A stretch of DNA of 64,000 nucleotides from Streptomonospora nanhaiensis (GTDB taxonomy: Bacteria > Actinomycetota > Actinomycetes > Streptosporangiales > Streptosporangiaceae). Numbering within the stretch: the first letter of the stretch is position 1; every line of letters begins with the position of its first letter. Shown one piece after another: positions 8,287 to 19,264 of this stretch. Position numbers and translations under genes: made by a program. The notes below the pieces were generated by a model. That model had not been told where the DNA came from, did not search any database, and saw nothing but the letters and a program-made list of their open reading frames with translations. The stretch covers positions 744,001 to 808,000 of the forward strand of contig NZ_JACCFO010000001.1 in the NCBI RefSeq assembly GCF_013410565.1, read 5' to 3'.

Positions 8287-10395
8287 TCAGCCGCCCGCGC
8301 CGGGCAGGAAGTCGTCCAGCCGCAGCGGGACGCGCCGCACCCGCACGCCGGTGGCGTGGTAGGCGGCGTTGGCCACCGCCGCCGCCGTGCCCACGATGCC
8401 GATCTCGCCGATGCCCTTGGCGCCCAGCGGATTGACCAGCGGGTCGTGCTCGTCGATCCAGTGCGCCTGGATGTCGGCCACGTCGGCGCTGGCCGCGATG
8501 TGGTACTCGGCGAAGTCGGCGTTGACGACGTGGCCGAAGCGCGGGTCCAGCACGCTCTCCTCGTGCAGCGCCATCGACAGCCCCATGGTCATGCCGCCGA
8601 CGAACTGGGAGCGTGCGGTGCGCGGATTGACGATGCGCCCGGCCGCGAAGACGCCCAGCAGGCGCGGCACCCGCACCTCGCCGGTGTCGGCGTTGACGCG
8701 GACCTCGGCGAACTGGGCGCCGTAGGCGTGCATGGCGTAGTCGTCGCGGTGGGCGGCCTCGGGCAGGTCGGCCGCCGCCTCGGCGCCGGGCGGGGGGTCC
8801 TCGCCGTGGCGCGCGCGGAAGGCGGTGGCGGCGGCGTGGACCGTGGAGCCCCACGACATCATGCCGGTGGAGCCGCCCGCCAGCGACGCCAGGGGCAGCG
8901 CGCTGTCGCCCAGGCGGACCTCGACCCGGTCCAGGGGCACCTCCAGCACGTCGGCGGCGACCTGGGTGAGCGCGGTCCAGGCGCCGGTGCCGATGTCGGC
9001 GGCGCCCAGCGACACCACGTAGTGGCCGTCGCCGGTGTGGCGCACCAGGGCGCGCGAGCCGCTCACCGGCGGCACCACGGGGTAGAACGACGCCGCCACC
9101 CCGGTGCCCACCAGCCAGTCGCCCTCGCGGCGGGTGCCCGGCCGCGGGGAGCGGTCGTGCCAGCCGAAGCGGTCGGCGCCCTCGCGCAGGCAGGCGATGA
9201 GGTTGCGGGTGGAGAACGGCTTTCCGGTGGCCGGGTCGCGCTCGGGCTCGTTGCGCACCCGCACCTCGACGGGGTCCAGCCCGCAGGCCGCCGCCAGTTC
9301 GTCCATGGCGACCTCGGGCCCGAACATGCCGGGGCACTCCCCCGGCGCGCGCATCCAGGTGGGCACCGGGACGTCCAGGCGGGCGGCGCGGTGGCCCATG
9401 CGCCGGTTGGGCGCGGCGTACATCGACTTGGCGGGCCCGGCGGCCTCCTCGATGAAGTCGCCCAGGCGCGCGCTCTGCACCGTGGCGGTGACGTCGATGC
9501 CCGTCAGGCGGCCCTGGGCGTCGGCGCTCAGCCGCACCCGCTGCACGGTGGGGCTGCGGTAGCCCACCAGGCTGAACATCTGGCGCCGGGTGGCGGCCAG
9601 CTTGACCGAGCGGTGCGGCACGGCGCGGGCGCCCAGCACCGCCAGCACGGTGGGGGCGTGCAGCGGGCCCTTGGAGCCGAACCCGCCGCCCACGTAGGGC
9701 GCCACGACGCGGACCCGGCCCTGCTCCAGGCCCAGCAGTTCTGCCACGGTCTCGCGGACCATGTGGGCGCCCTGGGTGGACTCGTGCAGGGTGATGGCCT
9801 GGCCGTCCCAGCGGGCCATGGTGGAGTGCGGCTCCATGGGGTTGTTGTGCTGCATGGGGGTGGTGTAGGTCTGGTCGACCACGACCTCCCCCTCGGCGGC
9901 GCCCACGTCGCCCTGGCGGTGGTCCTCCTCGGGGGCGACCAGGTCGGTGCGGTCGCCGGAGAAGTCGGCGTCGTGGGGCAGCTGCTCGTAGGTGACGGTG
10001 ACCAGCGCGGCGGCGTGCTGGGCGGCCTCGAAGGTCTCGGCGACGACCGCGGCCACCGGCTGGCCCCGGTAGTGGACCTCGGGCGACTGCAGCACGTGCA
10101 GCTCGCCGGGCTGCTGGAGCCCGGGCAGCTCGGCGTCCTCGCGCAGCCGGGGCGCGTTGCCGTGCCACAGCACCGCCAGCACGCCCGGCGCGGCCTCGGC
10201 GGCGGCGGTGTCCACCGCGGCCACCCGGCCGCGGGCGACGGTGGCCTGCACGGGCGCCAGGTAGGCGGCGTCGGCGGCCTGGTACTCGTAGGCGTAGGGC
10301 GCGGCGCCGGCGACCTTGCGGGGCCCGTCGACGCGGCGGGGGTCGGCGCCGATCGCGCCGGTGCGGGCGGTGGTCCGTTCCCCGGTGGTGCTCAC
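8287..10395 (-). CDS. Molybdopterin-binding large subunit, xanthine dehydrogenase/aldehyde oxidase family (PaoC-like)
   Basis: 702 aa. This is the molybdenum-cofactor subunit of a three-subunit hydroxylase. It begins with the family N-terminal pattern RVDGPRKVAGAAPYAYEY, and the catalytic-Glu region GAKGIGEIGIVGTAAA lies near residue 655. The GTG at 10395 is chosen because it overlaps the stop of the FAD gene (GTGA); the open frame continues upstream only inside that gene. Together with the [4Fe-4S]-type FAD subunit, it resembles E. coli PaoABC, an aldehyde oxidoreductase, more than true xanthine dehydrogenases. No Tat signal is seen in any subunit, so it is probably cytosolic. The substrate is unknown. 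Confidence 0.88.
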   Translation of the reverse strand: MSTTGERTTARTGAIGADPRRVDGPRKVAGAAPYAYEYQAADAAYLAPVQATVARGRVAAVDTAAAEAAPGVLAVLWHGNAPRLREDAELPGLQQPGELHVLQSPEVHYRGQPVAAVVAETFEAAQHAAALVTVTYEQLPHDADFSGDRTDLVAPEEDHRQGDVGAAEGEVVVDQTYTTPMQHNNPMEPHSTMARWDGQAITLHESTQGAHMVRETVAELLGLEQGRVRVVAPYVGGGFGSKGPLHAPTVLAVLGARAVPHRSVKLAATRRQMFSLVGYRSPTVQRVRLSADAQGRLTGIDVTATVQSARLGDFIEEAAGPAKSMYAAPNRRMGHRAARLDVPVPTWMRAPGECPGMFGPEVAMDELAAACGLDPVEVRVRNEPERDPATGKPFSTRNLIACLREGADRFGWHDRSPRPGTRREGDWLVGTGVAASFYPVVPPVSGSRALVRHTGDGHYVVSLGAADIGTGAWTALTQVAADVLEVPLDRVEVRLGDSALPLASLAGGSTGMMSWGSTVHAAATAFRARHGEDPPPGAEAAADLPEAAHRDDYAMHAYGAQFAEVRVNADTGEVRVPRLLGVFAAGRIVNPRTARSQFVGGMTMGLSMALHEESVLDPRFGHVVNADFAEYHIAASADVADIQAHWIDEHDPLVNPLGAKGIGEIGIVGTAAAVANAAYHATGVRVRRVPLRLDDFLPGAGG

Positions 10396-11432
10396 CCCTG
10401 CTCCTCTCCGCGGCCGCCGGGCCCGCCGTGGCCGTCGCCGCCGAGCACCTCGGCGTGGACCTGGCGCAGGGTGGCGGTGATGGCCGAGCGGGCCAGGGCG
10501 ACCTTGAACGTGTTGCCGGGCAGGGGGCGGGCCTCGGCGAGTTCGGCCTCGGCCGCCGCCGCGAAGCGCTCCTCGGTGGCGGGGCCGTCGCGCAGCGCCT
10601 CCTCGGCGCGCAGCGCCCGCCACGGCTTGTGCGCGACCCCGCCCAGGGCGATGCGGACGTCGGAGACGGCGCCGTCGGCGCCCAGCGCCATGGTCGCGGC
10701 CACCGACACCAGCGCGAAGGCGAAGGAGGCGCGGTCGCGCACCTTGCGGTAGCGGGCGTGGACGGCCATGGGCATGTCGGGCAGTTCCACGGCGGTGATG
10801 AGGTCGCCGTGGTTGAGGACGGTGTCGTGCTCGGGCGCCTCGCCGGGCAGGCGGTGCAGCCGGGCGATGGGCACGCGCCGCTCCACGGCGGCGTCCTGCA
10901 CCACCACCTGGGCGTCCAGGGCGGTCAGCGCCACCGCCATGTCGGAGGGGTGGGTGGCCACGCAGTCGGGCGAGGCGCCCAGGATGGCGTGGTAGCGCTG
11001 GTAGCCGTCCAGCGCCGAGCAGCCGGTGCCGGGCTCGCGCTTGTTGCAGGGTGTGCTGGTGTCCTGGAAGTACACGCAGCGGGTGCGCTGGAGCAGGTTG
11101 CCGGCGGTGGTGGCGAGGTTGCGCAGCTGGCCCGAGGCGCCCGAGAGCAGCGCCTGGGACAGCACGGGGTAGCGGCGGCGGATGAGCGGGTGGGCGGCCA
11201 GGTCGCTGTTGCGGACGTTGGCGCCGATGCGCACCCCGCCCTCGGGCAGCGCCTCCACCTCGTCCATGGGCAGGTGGGTGATGTCGACGAGCACGTCGGG
11301 GGCCGCCACGCCCAGCTTCATGTGGTCCACGAGGTTGGTGCCGCCGCCCAGGAAGGCCGCGCCCGGATTGTCGGCGACCATGGCGGCGGCTCCGGCGGCG
11401 TCCTCGGCACGCCGGTAGGCGAAAGGGTTCAT
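10392..11432 (-). CDS. FAD-binding subunit with [4Fe-4S] insertion (PaoB-like)
   Basis: 346 aa. It is the FAD subunit of a molybdo-flavoprotein hydroxylase: FLGGGTNLVDHMKL near the N-terminus binds FAD, and TTAGNLLQRTRCVYF follows. The cysteine-rich insertion RTRC..F......CNKREPGTGC matches the extra [4Fe-4S] cluster of E. coli PaoB, which ordinary xanthine dehydrogenase FAD subunits lack. The gene overlaps both neighbours by 4 bases, so all three subunits should be made together. It passes electrons from the molybdenum site and the [2Fe-2S] subunit to an unknown acceptor. Confidence 0.88.
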   Translation of the reverse strand: MNPFAYRRAEDAAGAAAMVADNPGAAFLGGGTNLVDHMKLGVAAPDVLVDITHLPMDEVEALPEGGVRIGANVRNSDLAAHPLIRRRYPVLSQALLSGASGQLRNLATTAGNLLQRTRCVYFQDTSTPCNKREPGTGCSALDGYQRYHAILGASPDCVATHPSDMAVALTALDAQVVVQDAAVERRVPIARLHRLPGEAPEHDTVLNHGDLITAVELPDMPMAVHARYRKVRDRASFAFALVSVAATMALGADGAVSDVRIALGGVAHKPWRALRAEEALRDGPATEERFAAAAEAELAEARPLPGNTFKVALARSAITATLRQVHAEVLGGDGHGGPGGRGEEQG

Positions 11433-12031
11433 CGCCGGCCCCCTTCGGGCGCCGGGCGGGGTATGCCCGAGGCGGCCGCGGCGTGGGTGCGGCGGGCGGC
11501 GTCGCCGATGGCCGCGACGATGCCGGCGTAGGCGCCGCAGCGGCACAGGTTGCCGCTCATGCGCTCGCGGATCTCGGTGTCGTCCAGTTCGGCCACGGCG
11601 CCCTCGGCCGAGGCGCGCGGCGGGGTGGCGGCGCTGGGCCAGCCGGCGGCGGCCTCGTCCAGCATGCCCACGGCCGAGCAGATCTGGCCGGGGGTGCAGT
11701 AGCCGCACTGGAAGGCGTCGTGGTCCATGAACGCCTCCTGCATGGGGTGCAGGTCGCCGCCCTCGGCCAGGCCGGCGGCCGTGACCACCTCGGCGCCGTC
11801 GCCGGCCGCGGCCAGCACCAGGCAGGTCACGACGCGGCGGCCGTTGAGCAGGACGGTGCAGGAGCCGCACTGGCCGTGGTCGCAGCCCTTCTTGGGCGCG
11901 GTGACGCTCAGGTTCTCCCGCAGCGCGTCGAGGAGGGTGGTGCGGGTGTCCACCCGCAGCTCGTGCGTGCGTCCGTCGACGGTCAGGGTGATGTCGGCAT
12001 ACATGGGTTCTGTCCCGGTTGCGCGCTGCAT
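11429..12031 (-). CDS. [2Fe-2S] subunit of molybdo-flavoprotein oxidoreductase (PaoA-like)
   Basis: 200 aa. Two [2Fe-2S] clusters are evident: a plant-type ferredoxin set (GCDHGQCGSCTVLLNGR) and a second set (FQCGYCTPGQI and NLCRCGAY). The ATG at 12031 gives MQRATGTEPMYADITL; the ATG at 12004 (MYADITL) is an equally plausible start, with GGGA nine bases upstream. Neither start yields a Tat signal peptide, unlike periplasmic PaoA. It is the first gene of a three-gene coupled operon lying between the nitrate- and nitrite-reductase genes, 117 bases after the flavoprotein gene. Confidence 0.87.
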   Translation of the reverse strand: MQRATGTEPMYADITLTVDGRTHELRVDTRTTLLDALRENLSVTAPKKGCDHGQCGSCTVLLNGRRVVTCLVLAAAGDGAEVVTAAGLAEGGDLHPMQEAFMDHDAFQCGYCTPGQICSAVGMLDEAAAGWPSAATPPRASAEGAVAELDDTEIRERMSGNLCRCGAYAGIVAAIGDAARRTHAAAASGIPRPAPEGGRR

Positions 12032-12054
12032 GGTCACCCCGGTCCCATGACCCA

Positions 12055-12083
12055 GCGGGGCGGCGGTAAACACGCCGCCCCGC
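12055..12083 (-). terminator. 11-bp hairpin after the NasA-partner flavoprotein gene
   Basis: GCGGGGCGGCG (12055-12065) pairs perfectly with CGCCGCCCCGC (12073-12083) around a GTAAACA loop. It separates the nitrate-reductase genes from the PaoABC-like operon. It also sits just before that operon's start, so a regulatory role is possible. Confidence 0.45.
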
Positions 12084-12147
12084 CGCCGAGGGGGCCGGGG
12101 GCGCGGCGCGGCGGCGGGGCGGGCGGGGCTTGCGGGCGGCCGCCGGG

Positions 12148-13590
12148 TCAGGGGGTGGGGATGGGCTCCCGCCCGTTCCAGCCCGAGAGCAGGGCGTCGA
12201 CGTCGCGGGTGCAGCCGCCGCAGCCGGTGGTGGCGCGGGTGGCCCGGGCCATGGCGTCGCGGGTGCGCGCGCCGTCGAGCCAGGCGGCCTCCATGTCGTC
12301 GCGGCTGACCGCGTTGCAGCGGCACACCAGCGGCGCGGGGCCGGGCTGGTCGGCGGGCGCCTCCGGCTGGGCGCGGCCCATGAGCAGGGCGAGGCGGTCG
12401 CCGGGGACCGGGGCGCGCCCGTCGTAGAGCTGGGCGATGGCCGAGGCTGGCTCGGGCAGGCCCAGCAGCACCGCGCCCACCACGCGGTCGTCGCGCACCG
12501 ACAGCTTGGCGTAGCGGCCGCCGTGGGGGTCGGCGATGGTGACGGTCTCGGCGGTGTCGTCGGCCTCGGGGTCGCCCATGGAGGTCAGCTCGATGCCCTC
12601 GGCCTTGAGCCGGGTGACGGGCCGGGCCCCGGTGTAGCGGGCGTCCAGGCGGGTGCCGGTAAGCAGGTCGGCCAGCACCGCGGCCTGCTCCCAGCCCGGC
12701 TGCACCAGTCCGCCCCCGCCGCCGGGGTGCTGGGCGCAGTCGCCGATGGCGTGCACACGGGGGTCGCTGGTGGCCAGCGTGTCGTCGACGAGCACCCCGC
12801 GGTCCACCTCGATGCCGGCGGCCTCGGCGAGTTCGGTGTTGGCGCGCACCCCGGCGGTGACGACGAGCGCGTCGCCGGCCAGCAGCCGGCCGTCGTCCAA
12901 CTCCAGCCCGGTGCCGGGGATCCAGCGCGCGGCCACCCGCCAAGAGTGCACCGCCACGCCCAGCCGTGTGTAGTGGTGGGCCAGGATCTGGGCGGCGGGC
13001 TGGTCGATCTGGCGGCGCATGATCCAGGGGGCCGACTCCACCAGCGACACGCGCATGCCGCGCTCGGTCAGCGCGCGGGCGGCCTCCAGGCCCAGCACGC
13101 CGCCGCCCAGCACCACGACGGGGCCGCCGGGGCGGGCCAGCGCCGCCAGGCGGCGGCAGTCGGCCAGGTCGCGCAGCGCGGTGACGCCGGGCTCGGGCGT
13201 GCCGTCGGGCGAGGCCAGGCCCTGGACCGGGGGGAAGGCGGCGCGGGCGCCGGTGGCCAGGACGAGTTCGTCGTAGTCCAGGGCGGTGCCGTCGTCCAGG
13301 CGGACGCGGCGCCGCTCGGTGTCGAGCGTGACCGCGGCCACGCCGGTGCGCACGCTGACCGCGCCGGTCTCGGGCACGGGCAGGCGGATGTCCTCGGGGG
13401 CGTAGCGCCCGGCCAGGACGCCGGGCAGCAGGACGCGGTTGTAGGCGGGCTCGGTCTCCTCGCCCACGACGCTGACCCGCAGGCGCTCGCCCCGGGGGTC
13501 GCGGCGGGCGACCTCCTCGGCGAAGCGGGCCCCGGTCATGCCGTTGCCGATCACCACGACGTGGCGCGCGGTGTCCGTGTCAGTGACCAT
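12148..13590 (-). CDS. FAD-dependent electron-transfer subunit for assimilatory nitrate reductase (NasB/NasC-type)
   Basis: 480 aa. It is a pyridine-nucleotide-disulfide reductase fold with VVIGNGMTG and VVLGGGVLGLEAAR dinucleotide loops and the HAIGDCAQHPGG FAD segment. A C-terminal BFD-like [2Fe-2S] domain has Cys423, Cys425, Cys457 and Cys460. It is homologous to the first half of NirB and lacks any siroheme domain. It lies 150 bases after nasA on the same strand. Its probable job is to carry electrons from NAD(P)H to NasA, which has no [2Fe-2S] domain of its own. Naming of this subunit varies between species, so no symbol is given. Confidence 0.82.
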   Translation of the reverse strand: MVTDTDTARHVVVIGNGMTGARFAEEVARRDPRGERLRVSVVGEETEPAYNRVLLPGVLAGRYAPEDIRLPVPETGAVSVRTGVAAVTLDTERRRVRLDDGTALDYDELVLATGARAAFPPVQGLASPDGTPEPGVTALRDLADCRRLAALARPGGPVVVLGGGVLGLEAARALTERGMRVSLVESAPWIMRRQIDQPAAQILAHHYTRLGVAVHSWRVAARWIPGTGLELDDGRLLAGDALVVTAGVRANTELAEAAGIEVDRGVLVDDTLATSDPRVHAIGDCAQHPGGGGGLVQPGWEQAAVLADLLTGTRLDARYTGARPVTRLKAEGIELTSMGDPEADDTAETVTIADPHGGRYAKLSVRDDRVVGAVLLGLPEPASAIAQLYDGRAPVPGDRLALLMGRAQPEAPADQPGPAPLVCRCNAVSRDDMEAAWLDGARTRDAMARATRATTGCGGCTRDVDALLSGWNGREPIPTP

Positions 13591-13739
13591 GGCGTGTCGG
13601 CGCGCGGTGCGGGCCGCTGCGGTGTGGCCCGGTGCGCGCGCCGCCTCCCTTCGTTGCCGCTTGCTTCGTGGGGTTACCTGCTGGGGGGCGTGCGCGGGGT
13701 CCCCGGGCGCGCGGAGGCGCGCTGCGGGGCGCGGTGGTC

Positions 13740-15853
<2,114 letters not shown>

Positions 15854-15857
<4 letters not shown>

Positions 15858-17254
15858 GGCGCCACCGGTTCGTCGGCGCCGGCCGAGGCCGCGGCGGGCC
15901 GGCGGGCGGGGGCGGCCGGGGCGCGCAGGTAGACCCGGTAGGTCACCGCCATGCAGACCAGGTAGAATACCCCGAAGGCGATGTAGGCGGGGGTGGCGCC
16001 GCCGAAGCTGAGGAAGGACTGGCGGAACACCAGGTTGATGGCGACCCCGCCCAGCGCGCCCACGGCGCCCACCAGGCCCAGCACGGCGCCGGCCACGCGC
16101 TTGGTGTGGGCCAGCACCTCCTCGCGCGGCGCGCCGGCGGCGATGCGGTTCTGGGCCTCGGCGGCGTAGATGGCCGGGATCATCTTGTAGGTGGAGCCGT
16201 TGCCGATCCCGGCGAGCACGAACAGCACCGCGAAGGCGACCGTGAACAGCCACAGCGACTGCTGGAAGCTGGCGAGCACGATCACGGCGATACCGCCGGC
16301 CATGGCGGCGAAGTTCCACAGCGTCACCCGCGCCCCGCCGAACCGGTCGGCCAGGCGGCCGCCCACCGGGCGGATCAGCGAGCCCAGCAGCGGGCCCAGG
16401 AAGGTGAGGGCGGCGGCCTCCAGCGGGGTGCGGCCGAACTGGTTCTGCAGCAGCAGGCCGTAGGCGAAGGAGAACCCGATGAAGGACCCGAAGGTGCCGA
16501 TGTAGAGGAACGACATGATCCAGAAGTGGCGGTCGCGCGCGGCGGCCACCTGCGCGCCGACGTCGGCGCGCGCCCCCACCAGGTTGTCCATGCGGGTCCA
16601 GGCGATCACCGAGGCCAGCAGCAGCAGCGGCACATACAGGGCGGCCAGCAGGTAGCCCTGGCCCACGCCGAAGGCGGCGATGACCCCCAGGCCGGCCAGT
16701 TGGACGACGGCCACGCCGATGTTGCCGCCGCCGGCGTTGAGGCCCAGCGCCCAGCCCTTGTGGCGCTCGGGGAAGAACGCGTTGATGTTGGACATGGAGG
16801 AGGAGAAGTTGCCGCCGCCCAGTCCGGCGGTGGCGGCCAGCACCAGGAACAGCCAGTAGGGGGTGTCGGGGCGCTGGATGAGCACGACGGCGATCACCGT
16901 GGGCACCAGCAGGGCCGAGGCCGACACCAGGGTCCAGTTGCGGCCGCCGAACTTGGGCACGGCCAGGGTGTAGGGCACCCGCAGGACGGCGCCGACCAGG
17001 GTGACCACCGAGACCAGCAGGAACTTCTGCTCGGGGGTGTAGTCGAACCCGGTCTCGGGCGTCATGAACAGGGTGAGCACCGACCAGATGCTCCAGATGG
17101 AGAAGCCCAGGTGCTCGGCGAGGATCGACGCCCACAGGTTGCGGTTGGCGATCCTGCGCCCGGAGGCGGCCCAGAAGCCGGTGTCCTCGGGGTCCCAGTC
17201 GGCGATCCAGCGTCCGCGGGCGCGGTGCGGTGTCGGCGTGTGCGGTGAGGTCAC
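15854..17254 (-). CDS. narK: Nitrate/nitrite transporter, MFS NarK family
   Basis: 466 aa with about 12 membrane segments. Nitrate-signature glycine-rich stretches are visible (AATAGLGGGNFSSSMSNINAFFP, GLNAGGGNIGVAVVQLAGL), which mark the nitrate/nitrite porter branch. The GTG start at 17254 follows AGGAAGG at good spacing. It is the first gene of narK-nasA-flavoprotein. A perfect GlnR-type box lies 83-98 bases upstream. It imports nitrate and may also export nitrite. Confidence 0.92.
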
Positions 17255-17336
17255 GACCCGGCCTTCCTCGATCGAGGGCGACTCATGGAAACGCCAACGA
17301 CGTTAGGTAGCCGGGGTTGCCGGTGCGTATCTTTCG

Positions 17337-17352
17337 GTAACACCCGGGAAAC
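17337..17352 (-). promoter_or_regulatory. GlnR-type box upstream of narK (perfect consensus)
   Basis: GTAAC-ACCCGG-GAAAC on the plus strand matches GTNAC-n6-GNAAC at every defined position, 83 bases before the narK GTG. GlnR is the global nitrogen regulator of actinomycetes and activates nitrate and nitrite assimilation when nitrogen is limiting. No glnR gene lies in the window. Confidence 0.7.
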
Positions 17353-17505
17353 GGAGACCTCACGGCGGCGCCGGGCGCGCGGTGAGGTCCAGGTCAGGCC
17401 GGGTGCGGGGCGGGTGGGCCGGGTGGGGCGGGTGGGAAGCCGCGGGGCGGCCCGCGCCGCCGCGCAGACCGCCCTGGTGGCCAGGTCGTCCCCGCGGCGG
17501 CGGGG

Positions 17506-18369
17506 TCAGCGCGCGGCGGCGCGCCCGGCCGCGCGCCGGCGCACCAGCACGCCGTGGCGCGGCGCGAACAGGTAGGCCAGCGCGAACACCACCGCCTGGG
17601 CGACCACCACGGCCCCGCCGGTGGCGATGTCGGCGTAGAAGCTGACATAGGTGCCCACCACCGAGGCGCCCACCGAGACCGCCGCGGCGATGGCCAGCAT
17701 CCGCTCGAAGCGGTCGGTGAGCAGGTAGGCGGTGGAGCCGGGGATGACCAGCATGGCCACCACCAGGATGATGCCCACGGCCTGCAGGGCGATCACCACG
17801 GTGACCGACAGCAGGCCCAGCAGCAGCGCCTCCAGGCGGCGCGGGCTGAGCCCGATGGCGTGGGCGTGGACGGGGTCGAAGGCGTAGAGGGTGAGGTCGC
17901 GGTGCTTGAGCAGCACCACGGCCGTGGTCAGCGCCGCCATCACCAGCACCTGGGCGATCTCGCCGTCGGAGACCCCCAGCACGTTGCCGAAGAGGATGTG
18001 CATGAGGTCGGTCTCGGAGGGGACGCGGGAGATGAGCACGACCCCCACGGCGAACATCGCGGTGAACACGATGCCGATGGCGGCGTCCTCCTTGACCCGG
18101 GAGGTGCGGTTGACCACGCCGATGAGGGCCACCGACCCGGCGCCGAAGACCAGCGCGCCCAGGGCGAAGGGGAGTCCCAGCAGGTAGGACAGCACCACGC
18201 CGGGCAGGACGGCGTGGGAGACGGCGTCGCCCAGCAGCGACCAGCCGGTCAGCGTCATCCAGCACGACAGCAGCGCGCACACGCCGCCGGCCACGGCGCT
18301 GACCAGCAGCGCGCGCACCATGAAGTCGAACTGGAGAGGCACGGTGACCCACTCGATCAGACCGGACAC
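17506..18369 (-). CDS. Mn/Zn-type ABC transporter permease (ABC-3 family)
   Basis: 287 aa with about 8 membrane segments. The family pattern WSLLGDAVSHAVLPGVVLSYLLG near residue 45 and SRVKEDAAIGIVFTAMFAVGVVL near 90 are typical of ABC-3 permeases (MntB, SitC, ZnuB). It forms the membrane channel for the ATPase and binding protein upstream on the same strand, starting about 110 bases after the ATPase gene. The linked MntR-type regulator 7 kb away and the MntR-like operator favour manganese, but zinc cannot be excluded. Confidence 0.88.
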   Translation of the reverse strand: MSGLIEWVTVPLQFDFMVRALLVSAVAGGVCALLSCWMTLTGWSLLGDAVSHAVLPGVVLSYLLGLPFALGALVFGAGSVALIGVVNRTSRVKEDAAIGIVFTAMFAVGVVLISRVPSETDLMHILFGNVLGVSDGEIAQVLVMAALTTAVVLLKHRDLTLYAFDPVHAHAIGLSPRRLEALLLGLLSVTVVIALQAVGIILVVAMLVIPGSTAYLLTDRFERMLAIAAAVSVGASVVGTYVSFYADIATGGAVVVAQAVVFALAYLFAPRHGVLVRRRAAGRAAAR

Positions 18370-18481
18370 GGCGTGCTCCCCAGGGCTGCGGCCGGCCCCG
18401 CGGTGGCGGAGTCGGGAGGCGGTTCGGCGGCGGGCGTGCCGGCGCGGGCGCCGACGGTGCGGGGGGCGGGGGTGCGGCGGT

Positions 18482-19264
18482 TCACGCGGCGCGGCCCTCC
18501 TCGGCGGCGGGCGCGGGGCCGGCGCCGAAGGCCGACATCAGCCGTTCGGGCGTCAGCACCTCCTCGGGGGTGCCGTGGGCGACCACGCGGCGCTGCAGCA
18601 GCACCGCCTCGTCGCACCACCGGGGCACCCCGGCCAGGTCGTGGGTGGAGACGAGCAGGGTGTGGCCCTCGTCGCGCATGGCGGACAGGACCTCGATGAT
18701 GGTGGCCTCGGAGGGCCGGTCCACCCCGGCGAAGGGCTCGTCGAGGAGGAACACCTGGGCGCCCTGGGCGATCCCGCGCGCCACGAACGCGCGCTTGCGC
18801 TGGCCGCCGGAGAGCGCGCCGATCTGGCGGTGGGCCAGGCCGGTGAGCCCGGTGCGCTCCAGGGCGGCCTCGACGGCCTCGCGGTCGGCGCGGCGCGGGC
18901 GGCGCAGCGGCCCCATGCGGCCGTAGCGGCCCATCATGACCACGTCGACCACGCGCACCGGGAACGCCCAGTCGACCTGCTCGGACTGGGGCACATAGCC
19001 CAGCAGGCCCGCGCGGCGGGCGGCGGCGGGGGTGCGGCCCAGCACGCGCACGGTGCCGCGCGCGGCGGGGGCAAGGCCCAGGACGGTGCGCAGCAGGGTG
19101 GACTTGCCCGAGCCGTTGGTGCCCAGCAGGGCGCACAGCCGGCCCTGGGTGAGGCGCAGGCGGACGTCGTCGAGGGCCAGGACGTCGCCGTAGCGCACGG
19201 TGGCGCCCTCCACCTCCACGGCCGGCGGCGGGGGTGCGGTCTGCGGTCCGGGGACGCTGCTCAC
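18482..19264 (-). CDS. Mn/Zn-type ABC transporter ATP-binding protein
   Basis: 260 aa. Walker A is GTNGSGKST, the signature is LSGGQRKR, Walker B is VFLLDEP, and the switch His is in LLVSTHDLAG. The GTG start at 19264 overlaps the stop of the binding-protein gene (GTGA), which settles the start. It energizes import through the ABC-3 permease downstream. Confidence 0.88.
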   Translation of the reverse strand: MSSVPGPQTAPPPPAVEVEGATVRYGDVLALDDVRLRLTQGRLCALLGTNGSGKSTLLRTVLGLAPAARGTVRVLGRTPAAARRAGLLGYVPQSEQVDWAFPVRVVDVVMMGRYGRMGPLRRPRRADREAVEAALERTGLTGLAHRQIGALSGGQRKRAFVARGIAQGAQVFLLDEPFAGVDRPSEATIIEVLSAMRDEGHTLLVSTHDLAGVPRWCDEAVLLQRRVVAHGTPEEVLTPERLMSAFGAGPAPAAEEGRAA

